Shown here: piece after piece, positions 1-7,131 of the stretch | How positions within the stretch are numbered: position 1 is the first letter of the stretch | Layout: each line of letters opens with the position of its first letter | DNA from: Deltaproteobacteria bacterium | Lineage (GTDB): Bacteria > Desulfobacterota > Desulfobacteria > Desulfobacterales > JAFDFH01 | DNA length: 19,188 nucleotides | Assembly: GCA_019309945.1 (NCBI GenBank) | Contig: JAFDFH010000070.1 | Location: forward strand, 1 to 19,188 | Direction: 5' to 3' | Position numbers and translations under genes: made by a program | Notes under the pieces: model-generated | What the model saw: only the letters and a program-made list of their open reading frames with translations | Told to the model about the DNA's origin: nothing | Database searches by the model: none

Positions 1-652
1 TTTCAGGAAGTTGCAACTCGGCATTGCTCACTACTATATATGGCACAAATGGAAGATAGTTAAAATTTCAGCACGGGACAAATCCCTATTTTTAGGATAT
101 TTTCCTATACAAATGAACGCTTTACCCTATTGACAAAGTTTCATAAATAAGACTTTTGTTAATTTGAGGTGAGTTCTGCATTTACAAATACAATACTATT
201 ATGGCTGAAAGAAGAAATTAAACCCATAAGGTTGTCAACCTTCGATACCGCTTCTCAAATTATAATATCCTTTGAGAATCTGACTTCTGCCCTGCATCAG
301 CTATCACATTGAATCATCTCTTGCTCTGCCGACCTCATTCTCGATTTGTTTCTCACTATCCGATAATTTGACATACATTAGAAAATATTAAATAATACAC
401 ATATTCAATCTCTTTCCAATATTTAGCATCATTCCTGAAGCGATTTTGATTCATCGGTACCTCTTCAATTCGTGCTGAAATTGATAGGCCATAGCGTATT
501 GATTTTAACCTGCTAAAAATACAATAAAGCGAACCGAGACATAACCAAAGCAAGGGATAAAACCTTTATTAAACCACTAAAGGTTCATCCACTGTTTTAA
601 AATATACGAGGGTGATGGGTCTTTGTTTTTACAGCAAGTGGAGGATTTTTTA
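1..652. other. AT-rich gene-poor stretch
   Basis: I see no gene that I can support here. The DNA is AT-rich and stop-rich in all frames. Short open frames on the minus strand (for example 356-553) have no recognisable protein features and no convincing ribosome-binding site. No structured RNA, tRNA or long inverted repeat was recognised. A TTGACA hexamer at 128-133 has no good -10 partner at normal spacing. Confidence 0.6.
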
Positions 653-688
653 ATGGTCAAAAAGCCAACCTATGAAGAATTAGAATAA
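653..688 (+). pseudogene. Possible relic of a PAS-type sensor kinase start, or an 11-codon leader peptide
   Basis: An ATG at 653 preceded by a good Shine-Dalgarno (GGAGG at 640-644) encodes only MVKKPTYEELE before a TAA. This peptide resembles, from memory, the very common N-terminus of PAS-domain sensor proteins in sulfate reducers, which continues into a coiled coil. The simplest reading is that a kinase gene was cut off here and the next gene was joined behind it. The TAA overlaps the AAGGG Shine-Dalgarno of the following synthase gene, so the short frame could now act as a translationally coupled leader. Either reading is inference; the short length limits certainty. Confidence 0.4.
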
Positions 689-694
689 GGGATT

Positions 695-1882
695 ATGAAA
701 AAGGCTATCAAAAATATAGCCCAGATGATGCATCAAGCTGATCCAGAGGCATGCTTTGCCTTTGAATTCTGGGATGGTGATGTAATACGTTTCGGGGCTG
801 TTCCCCAGGTAACTTTACGCTTGAAGACCAAAAGTTGTGCTCGTAGTATCATCGGCAGAGGCTTTTTGGGGTTTGGCGAATCTTATATGGAGGGAGATCT
901 GGATATAGAGAGCGATCTGCAGGAGCTTCTTCGCATAGGCTTAGCTATTGATTTTAGCAATTACCGGTTATCTTTCCGGCAAAAATTTCGACAGCGCATA
1001 TTAGCACTGCTAAACCAAGATACATTGTGGCGTGCTCCGAAAAATATTTTTTACCATTACGACCGGAAAGATGAATTCTATGCACTCTACCTTGACAAGA
1101 CAATGACTTACTCCTGCGCATACTTTAAAAACCCGGATGATTCTCTAGAACAGGCGCAATTGAATAAATACGAGCATATTGCCCGCAAACTTTTACTCAA
1201 GCCGAATGAATCGCTGCTCGATATTGGCTGCGGCTGGGGCGGAATGCTTATCTATGCCGCCCAAAAATACGGAATAACCGGGGTTGGGAACACACTATCA
1301 CAAAATCAGTACGAATATGCCAATCATAAAATCAGGGAATTGGGGCTTCAAAATCAGCTTAAGGTTTTGTATCAGGATTACCGACATTTAAGCGGAAAGT
1401 TCGACAAAGTAGTTTCCATCGGTATGTTTGAGCATGTGGGGAAAAAATTCATCAATGTCTTTTTTCAAAAGGTTTCGGACTTATTGAAAACCGGCGGGCT
1501 TGGCCTGCTGCATACCATCGGGAAAGATACCCCGTCTACCAGCGATGCCTGGACGCTTAATTATGTCTTCCCAGGGTCATATCTTCCGGCGCTTCACGAA
1601 ATTGCACACGAAATAGGGAAAACCGGTTTTTCTATACTGGATGTAGAAAATTTACGGTTGCACTATGCCAAAACTCTTGAAAAATGGATAGAAAATTACG
1701 AGCGAAACATAGAAAAGGTGAGGGAATTGTTTGATGAAGCATTTTTAAAGCGATGGCGTCTGTTTTTAAACAGTTCCGCAGCAGGATTTAAGTACGGCGA
1801 ATCTCGTCTGTTTCAGGTTCTTTTCTCCAAGGGATCAAACAATTCTTTACCGATAACCCGAGCACATGTATATATTGAATAA
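695..1882 (+). CDS. cfa: Cyclopropane-fatty-acyl-phospholipid synthase family methyltransferase
   Basis: The protein (395 aa, near the usual family length) belongs to the CFA/mycolic-acid cyclopropane synthase family, which uses SAM to add a methylene bridge across the cis double bond of membrane phospholipid acyl chains. A divergent N-terminal lipid-binding region (about 1-120) precedes a Rossmann methyltransferase core. Visible signatures are YSCAYF (139-144, family active-site Cys at 141), the SAM-binding loop LLDIGCGWGG (174-183), GMFEHVG (243-249, family Glu at 246) and HTIG (273-276). The start ATG has AAGGG four bases upstream (687-691), overlapping the stop of the 11-codon frame at 653. 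No downstream gene is close. Other members of the family methylate rather than cyclopropanate, so the exact product is not fixed. The gene lies in AT-rich DNA unlike the right half of the window. Confidence 0.9.
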   Translation: MKKAIKNIAQMMHQADPEACFAFEFWDGDVIRFGAVPQVTLRLKTKSCARSIIGRGFLGFGESYMEGDLDIESDLQELLRIGLAIDFSNYRLSFRQKFRQRILALLNQDTLWRAPKNIFYHYDRKDEFYALYLDKTMTYSCAYFKNPDDSLEQAQLNKYEHIARKLLLKPNESLLDIGCGWGGMLIYAAQKYGITGVGNTLSQNQYEYANHKIRELGLQNQLKVLYQDYRHLSGKFDKVVSIGMFEHVGKKFINVFFQKVSDLLKTGGLGLLHTIGKDTPSTSDAWTLNYVFPGSYLPALHEIAHEIGKTGFSILDVENLRLHYAKTLEKWIENYERNIEKVRELFDEAFLKRWRLFLNSSAAGFKYGESRLFQVLFSKGSNNSLPITRAHVYIE

Positions 1883-2322
1883 AGAACCCCTTCCCTGTAC
1901 TATGCTTTCTCAAAAAAATGCTACCAGATTTAATTGTCTTGACGATGGCCAGCATGCGATATCTTTAATGAGATCGTATGTTATATACTGGCACCCATTA
2001 AATTCTGAAGTGACAGGCAGACCACAAGATATAGTATCCGCCTTATTTATTTCGATTGAGGAATATCGGTTGAATCTCATACTGTTTTTTTTATATGAAC
2101 TACTGAGCAATATGGCAAGTGTTGTTCAGTTGAAATAGGATAACGCTAACCGAGGCATATTGGCAAAAGTGTGCGGTGAAGTTTGCTACCGGGTTTCACT
2201 TGGTGATTGCGCCTGCCACCCATTCCGATATATCTTGAAGCCTTCGGGATTCAAGGATGATGCAAGTATAGTTCAATGCCAAACGAGAAGGTTCTTATGC
2301 TGAGTAGGAGTATTTTTAAGCT
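1883..2322. other. Intergenic stretch without a supported gene
   Basis: About 440 bases between the synthase and the amidinohydrolase. Overlapping frames on both strands (1866-2138 and 1910-2110) cover the same DNA, have biased composition and resemble nothing I know, so I treat them as chance. A Shine-Dalgarno AGGAG at 2306-2310 belongs to the next gene. No clear terminator hairpin was found behind 1882. Confidence 0.5.
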
Positions 2323-3111
2323 ATGCTAAATTCAAGTGCATCAACAATAGAATTTAATAGAGCCATTGTACGAACGCCGTGTAAGCGTATAGTTGAAGGA
2401 TTAACGTCAGCCACTATGGAAAAACCTGACTACAATAAAGCTTTGGAGCAACATAACGAATATATTAAGGCCTTACAATATTGTGGCCTTGAAGTTATTA
2501 TTTTGCCCGCGGATGAGCGATATCCTGATTCTACTTTTGTTGAAGATACTGCTCTCCTAACCCCTCATTGTGCTATTTTTACAAATCCAGGTGCAGAATC
2601 GAGAGAAGGTGAAATAGCCATTATTCGAGAGACCATTGCTGATTTTTATAATACGATTGAAGCTATCAAACCGCCTGGTACCATTGAAGCCGGTGATATC
2701 ATGAGAGTTGGTAACAATTTTTATATCGGCCTATCGGAACGAACCAATGAAGAAGGTGCCAATCAAATGATTAGTATCTTGAGGCACTATGGAATGGATG
2801 GCATCCCAATTAATATGAATGAAATGCTTCACCTTAAAACCGGTTTGAGCTATATCGAAAATAATTACTTGATGATAACCAAAGAATTTCTCAATGAACC
2901 CAAATTTAAACATTTCAAACAATTAGAAGTCAGCAGTGAAGAAGCTTATGCAGCCAATTCAGTGTGGGTTAACAATAGGGTACTGGTACCGCAAGGTTTT
3001 CCCAATACTAAGGCCCTGATTGAATCTGCCGGATATGAGACGATTGCTATTGATACATCAGAGTTTCGTAAAATTGATGGTGGACTCAGCTGTTTGTCAC
3101 TTAGATTTTAA
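2323..3111 (+). CDS. Dimethylarginine dimethylaminohydrolase-like amidinohydrolase
   Basis: This 262-aa protein fits the DDAH branch of the arginine deiminase/amidinotransferase (guanidino-modifying) superfamily. DDAH hydrolyses methylated arginines to citrulline and methylamines through a covalent thiouronium intermediate. The expected residues are in place: FVEDT (72-76), IEAGDI with Glu122, LHLKTGL with catalytic His170, and GGLSCLS near the C-terminus with nucleophile Cys257. The spacing of Glu, His and Cys (122/170/257) equals that of the Pseudomonas aeruginosa enzyme (114/162/249) shifted by eight. AGGAG lies 12 bases before the ATG. A lipoprotein gene starts 23 bases downstream, so the two are probably co-transcribed. 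The physiological substrate could be another guanidino compound. Confidence 0.88.
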   Translation: MLNSSASTIEFNRAIVRTPCKRIVEGLTSATMEKPDYNKALEQHNEYIKALQYCGLEVIILPADERYPDSTFVEDTALLTPHCAIFTNPGAESREGEIAIIRETIADFYNTIEAIKPPGTIEAGDIMRVGNNFYIGLSERTNEEGANQMISILRHYGMDGIPINMNEMLHLKTGLSYIENNYLMITKEFLNEPKFKHFKQLEVSSEEAYAANSVWVNNRVLVPQGFPNTKALIESAGYETIAIDTSEFRKIDGGLSCLSLRF

Positions 3112-3134
3112 CAATTAATGATAAGTAGGGATAA

Positions 3135-3806
3135 ATGCTAAGATTTATCTCAAAACTATTTCTTATATTGACGCTCGTAGGACTGTTATCGTGTGCTTAT
3201 ATTGAGAAGGGGCCATACTTTCATCCAAGTTACAGTGTTGGTGAAAATTACGTTGCAAGGAGAGATTGTTGCGGGGGTGTTGGCCCTGAGGAAGTCCTTG
3301 TTATTGTTGGGCTAGAAGGAATTCAGTTAACCTTGGCCTTGTGGAATGGCGAAAATGGATTAGAAGGATTGATAAATGGTGTAACGGGCAAAGGTGTTTT
3401 TGGAGAAATGGGAATATATGTGCCTAAGGGAAGTATTGTGGATTTCAAGTCGAATACCATTGTCTTTAAAAACTTGCAAGCAGAAAACGAATATTCATTT
3501 GATGTAGAAAAAGTACAACTTAGCGATAATCGGTATAGAAATATCTGCCCTAACTGGCTCGAATATGTGAGATATTATCGTGATAATAAAACAGAACTAA
3601 CGCCATTCGCTTGGACATTTAAAGGCAAAGGGAAATATGGTACTCATATATGGATTGATTTAGATACCAATGGAAAATTTGGCAATCCCGAAAATATTAG
3701 GATTGTTCTTCCTCCCATGCGTATAAATGGAGTTGATTTCCAACCCGGTCCTGTTGACTTCTCATGGAATCCAAGTGACCGTTACATTTACCCTCTCAAT
3801 TGTTAG
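3135..3806 (+). CDS. Predicted lipoprotein of unknown function
   Basis: I do not recognise the family. The N-terminus is a clear lipoprotein signal: basic start (MLRFISK), hydrophobic core (8-17) and a lipobox LLSC with the modified Cys at residue 20. The mature part (about 203 aa) has no membrane segment and is rich in Gly, Asn, Asp and aromatic residues, as in beta-rich periplasmic domains. Residues near DLDTNGKFGNPENIRI look like an extended beta-structure/Asp-Asn loop, but no catalytic motif is evident. The start has a weak TAGGG at 3126-3130 and lies 23 bases behind the amidinohydrolase gene, suggesting a two-gene transcript. Since the amidinohydrolase looks cytoplasmic and this protein should be membrane-anchored outside the cytoplasm, a direct functional link is not obvious. 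Confidence 0.75.
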   Translation: MLRFISKLFLILTLVGLLSCAYIEKGPYFHPSYSVGENYVARRDCCGGVGPEEVLVIVGLEGIQLTLALWNGENGLEGLINGVTGKGVFGEMGIYVPKGSIVDFKSNTIVFKNLQAENEYSFDVEKVQLSDNRYRNICPNWLEYVRYYRDNKTELTPFAWTFKGKGKYGTHIWIDLDTNGKFGNPENIRIVLPPMRINGVDFQPGPVDFSWNPSDRYIYPLNC

Positions 3807-4112
3807 CATTGAACTGTTTGCCTTATAATGCCATGCAGTCTAATACTCGCACATATCATCACCGATGTCCGTGGTAGTGAACACTTTAGCTAGTCTTCGG
3901 TAACACATATAAATGAAAGGTGCGGAATGTCGATTCGAATCTGCACTTTTCGTTTTTATGGGGTTCCACTACATCTTGAGGTTTATCAAAAGGCAGGTTT
4001 TTTAAGGTTTTTGTATTAATCAGAAAGCCAAATCTGGATTGACTATTGTATCGACTACCGATACGAAGTCGACCACTGCGAGAATTACACCTAGGTATAT
4101 ATAAAACTGTGA
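3807..4112. other. Intergenic stretch joining the lipoprotein gene to a truncated synthetase
   Basis: About 300 bases with no supported gene. It contains a terminator-like hairpin (3915-3957, listed separately). The last part (about 4020-4112) is AT-rich and abuts the break point of the truncated acyl-CoA synthetase; I see no transposon end or inverted repeat at that junction that would explain the truncation. Confidence 0.5.
3915..3957 (+). terminator. Rho-independent terminator-like hairpin
   Basis: GAAAGGTGCGGA (3915-3926) can pair over all 12 positions, with two G-U pairs, with TCTGCACTTTTC (3940-3951); the 13-base loop is followed by five T residues (3953-3957). It lies about 110 bases behind the lipoprotein stop and could end the 2323-3806 transcript. 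Confidence 0.5.
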
Positions 4113-5048
4113 CCCTCAAATTACGGTGGCGGGATTGCCTTTATCACCCAAAGCGGGTCGGTGGGTGTTGAAGCCCTTGGACTTGCAAGTAATACGGGAT
4201 TCGGACTGCGCGCTTTTGTGGGGCTCGGAAACAAGTGCGATCTGGATGAGCTGGATTTCCTCCGATATTTTGGCGATGATCCCGGGACGGACTGTCTGGC
4301 CTTCTATCTGGAAAATATTGAACACGGAATGGCTTTTCTCAGGGAAACAAAAGCATTGGCAAAAACAAAACCAGTGGTAATACTGAAGGCTGGCCGCACA
4401 CCAGGGGGCATACGGGCTGTGACCAGTCATACCGGACGCATGGCCGGATCGGATATTATCATCAACGGTCTTTTCAAACAATACGGAATAATTCGTGCTA
4501 TAGATGATGAAGAGCTTTGCGATGCTGCAAAAAGTCTATCCATGTTGCCACTTCCAAATGGCAACCGCGTGGCGATTGTAACGCCTGCTGGCGGATTCGG
4601 CGTAATCTGCGTGGATTACATCGAATCCTACTATCGCGGTATTGATCTCAATATTGCTGAATTATCATCCCAAACAATTGATTTAATTCGCCAAGGCATA
4701 CTTCCCTTCGCGTCCGTCGCAAATCCTATCGACCTGACAGCCGGAGCCAACGATGCTATGTTCGGCCACACTTTGGATGCTCTATTAGAAGACGAGGGGG
4801 TGGATATTATCATCTGTACGGCTTTTTTTGCACCACCAGCCGTATCTGACCACCTCATCGATGAAATCGCTGAACGGGTTCGATTTCGTAAAAAACCGAT
4901 AATCGTATTCACCCAGTACGGGCCGTTTACCGACCTGTATCTGCGCCGGATGCACGATGCCGGAGTGGTGGGGTTTCCCTCGATTTCGAGGGTTGTCCGC
5001 GCTGCAAGGTTAATAGTAGAACGAAAATATTTTCTAAGGGATTGTTGA
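4113..5048 (+). pseudogene. N-terminally truncated ADP-forming acyl-CoA synthetase (AcdA alpha-type), fragment
   Basis: The frame is open from 4113 (an in-frame TGA precedes it at 4110) and is recognisably family sequence from about 4125, reading GGGIAFITQSGSVGVEALG. Full-length alpha subunits, which interconvert acyl-CoA plus ADP/Pi and acid plus ATP, begin with a CoA-binding Rossmann domain of roughly 130-150 residues; that domain is missing. The succinyl-CoA-ligase-like domains remain, including GNKCDLDELDFL, the glycine-rich KAGRTPGG, and SHTGRMAGSD, whose His (codon 4428-4430) is the family phosphohistidine. The C-terminus ends where alpha-only subunits normally end. The GTG at 4161 is inside a conserved motif and has no Shine-Dalgarno, so it is not a natural start. 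The codons show no internal stop or frameshift, suggesting recent loss. An active product is unlikely. Confidence 0.85.
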
Positions 5049-5731
5049 AAGAAAGTTGGATTAAAGCGACATGAATGGCCTCACACCTGACCCATTCCGT
5101 TGGCCTATTAAGAACTTGAGCAATATCATTTTAACTTTTTGCAAGCCTTTTCTGATTCAACCTATTGTATCCCCGAATACCATTACAATAGCCTTCCATT
5201 CTGATTTTGCATCCTTTGTATTACCTGTTTTGCCCTCAAACTATGTAAAAATTGGAAGGATGTTGAATTGAAGGAAATCTTGAAATATTGCTGAACTCGC
5301 TCCCATCAGTACATGTTGTCCTTAGGGGAGCTTTTTCAATAAGGTGCGGTGCGGATGCCGCACATATCATACGGCATGGGCATCGGGACTTGTTCTTTGA
5401 AATTTATCGATTTTTTTTGAATTGAATTGATAGGGATTCGCTTTTTGAAACGCATAAAAATTGTGTGTTCAAGAAAGTTCTAAAGCACCTGGATCTGTAG
5501 GATATAAAACGAGAACCTCCTCCGTTCCCGAATGTTTATACGCCGTGGCGGGCTCCGCCTATGATCCCTGAACCATCTCACCCCCACTCTGTCAACGACT
5601 ATTTAACCGATCCCGACGACCCGGTTGAAGCCTACTTTTAGCGGCTGGCCCGTCGCAAGATCAACGGATGAGCTTTGCCTAAAATACCTGTAATTTTATG
5701 AGGTTGAGTAAAAATTTGTAAAAAAGGGCGA
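5049..5731. other. Intergenic stretch with hairpins and a possible short coding relic
   Basis: No intact gene is supported. A frame at 5071-5271 looks like chance sequence. GCTCCC (5299-5304) pairs with GGGAGC (5326-5331) before five T residues and may be a terminator. A small GC-rich palindrome TGCGG-ATG-CCGCA lies at 5350-5362. Between 5501 and 5641 one frame reads a proline-rich, protein-like segment (including NVYTPWRAPPMIPEPSHPH and YLTDPDDPVEAYF) closed by TAG and, nine codons later, TGA. It looks like the remains of a coding region, but I do not recognise it and it has no clear start or ribosome-binding site. Confidence 0.4.
5299..5336 (+). terminator. Possible terminator hairpin after the synthetase fragment
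   Basis: A six-base stem (GCTCCC at 5299-5304, GGGAGC at 5326-5331) with a 21-base loop is followed directly by TTTTT (5332-5336). The stem is short and the loop long, so this is only a candidate. Confidence 0.35.
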
Positions 5732-5760
5732 TTGACAATCCGACTCGCCTTTGGTATGGG
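5732..5760 (+). promoter_or_regulatory. Candidate sigma-70 promoter for the TPR / HgcAB-like pair
   Basis: A perfect -35 hexamer TTGACA (5732-5737) is followed after exactly 17 bases by TATGGG (5755-5760), a weak -10 match. It lies about 115 bases before the TTG start at 5875. Seen by eye only. Confidence 0.35.
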
Positions 5761-5874
5761 AGTTTCGATTGTCACCGCAAACGATGAGCTTTCATATTTT
5801 ACGGTTTATATGAGCTCCATACACAATCATAAACTTTCAATCTACCCGCTCTCAAAAAAGCGAGTTCTTATCAA

Positions 5875-7038
5875 TTGGATCCAATCCTACAAAAACCACT
5901 AAAAGAAATAACATCTCCTGAAGAGTTGGCAGACCTTTTTCATGCGCTTCCGGAAAAGCATATCGAAAGGCTTTACATTATTGAAAGGCTCGAAGAATTA
6001 AGGAACACGGCAACTGATAAAGATAAAAAGAAGATATCCCAGGCGCTGCATTCACTCCATCCCGAGAAAAACAGAGACATCATCATTTCGGCAATGCAAA
6101 TTCCCTGGGGCGACTGGTCACGAATTTACAGGGTGAGGGGACTTTTCAGAGCGATCGAATTCATTGAAAACCTGGACGATTCCGACAGCAACCCCAATGC
6201 CATATACAACCTGTCCTTTCTCTATTACATCGCCTATGGCACTGCCACGGACGAAAACGGTAAAAAGAATACAACATACCGGGAAAAAGCACTCTCGCTG
6301 GCAAAGAAAGCAAGGGCGATTTATGACAACGAACACGTTGGAAGGCTCGAGCATTTTATGACCCGTATGGGAAGCCTGATTATTCAACAATGGCGAAAAA
6401 ATCTGCCGGAATACTGCACGGCGCTGGCCGCCAACATTGTCACATTAATCGATTTGATCGATCACAAGTACGATCAGGCCTTATCTTCCATCAACGAATC
6501 CTTCGAACCGCATCCCACGCCGCCTGAAATCTATTTTTCCATGGGGATTTATTTTCTTCGCATGGGCGCCTTCAACCCGGCCATACGAATGTTGAATGAA
6601 TCCATAAAGGAGAGAGGGGAACATTCGGCTGAAGCATATTACCAGCTTGGGCGCGTTTATTATCTCAAGGTACAATATTTTTTAAAACAGTTAGACAATT
6701 TGGGTGAAGAACAAAATACAACGGAAAGAAAAAAGCGGCTTCGAAAACTCATTGACAAACGTATCCAAAAAGCAATCGATGCTTTTCAGGCTTCCCTGTC
6801 AGAAGATCAATATTTCCCATTACCCTATTACTGGATTGGGCTAACCCATTTGCTGAAAAGAGAGTGTACCTGTGAAAAGGCAATTGGCCTGATCGACATT
6901 GCATCAAATCTGGATCCAAAAACCATTTCCCGCTATTTGAAAACTTTCCCTCTGGACTGTCATTCTGAGAACGCCACATGCGATAAGAAGAAGTTGAAGC
7001 CGATGGTTGAGGAACTTCTCTCTCAAAAAGGGCTCTAA
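5875..7038 (+). CDS. TPR-like repeat protein of unknown function
   Basis: A 387-aa all-helical protein without signal peptide or membrane segment. Residues about 217-250 (PEIYFSMGIYFLRMGAFNPA and onward), 252-268 and 315-348 (the last reading YYWIGLTHLLKRECTCEKAI) match the tetratricopeptide pattern of paired helices with small residues at fixed places. The region from 250 to 300 is charged and may be a longer helix or coiled coil. Two Cys pairs occur near the C-terminus (C331/C333, C362/C369); a metal site is possible but unproven. The only available start is TTG at 5875; the frame is open from 5833 and no ATG lies at the N-terminus. The HgcAB-like fusion gene starts 93 bases downstream on the same strand, also with TTG, so joint transcription is likely. 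A role as scaffold or assembly partner of that membrane protein is speculation. Confidence 0.7.
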   Translation: MDPILQKPLKEITSPEELADLFHALPEKHIERLYIIERLEELRNTATDKDKKKISQALHSLHPEKNRDIIISAMQIPWGDWSRIYRVRGLFRAIEFIENLDDSDSNPNAIYNLSFLYYIAYGTATDENGKKNTTYREKALSLAKKARAIYDNEHVGRLEHFMTRMGSLIIQQWRKNLPEYCTALAANIVTLIDLIDHKYDQALSSINESFEPHPTPPEIYFSMGIYFLRMGAFNPAIRMLNESIKERGEHSAEAYYQLGRVYYLKVQYFLKQLDNLGEEQNTTERKKRLRKLIDKRIQKAIDAFQASLSEDQYFPLPYYWIGLTHLLKRECTCEKAIGLIDIASNLDPKTISRYLKTFPLDCHSENATCDKKKLKPMVEELLSQKGL

Positions 7039-7131
7039 ATAAAGAATCCTGACCTCCTAACGACGAACGATTTTGCGAATAACACTTACACGAGCAGAGG
7101 CTGAAACACACAGGAAAAGGAGACACAACCC

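Noticed and set aside
1866..2138. 90-codon plus-strand frame with an opposing 66-codon minus-strand frame
   Set aside because: No ribosome-binding site, no recognisable features, mutual shadows in AT-rich DNA.
3915..3951. tRNA T-arm-like sequence GATTCGAATC
   Set aside because: The flanking bases do not form a T stem or acceptor stem, and no CCA or anticodon arm is present; the hairpin is better read as a terminator.
5071..5271. 66-codon frame after the synthetase fragment
   Set aside because: No motif, no ribosome-binding site, composition like random translation.
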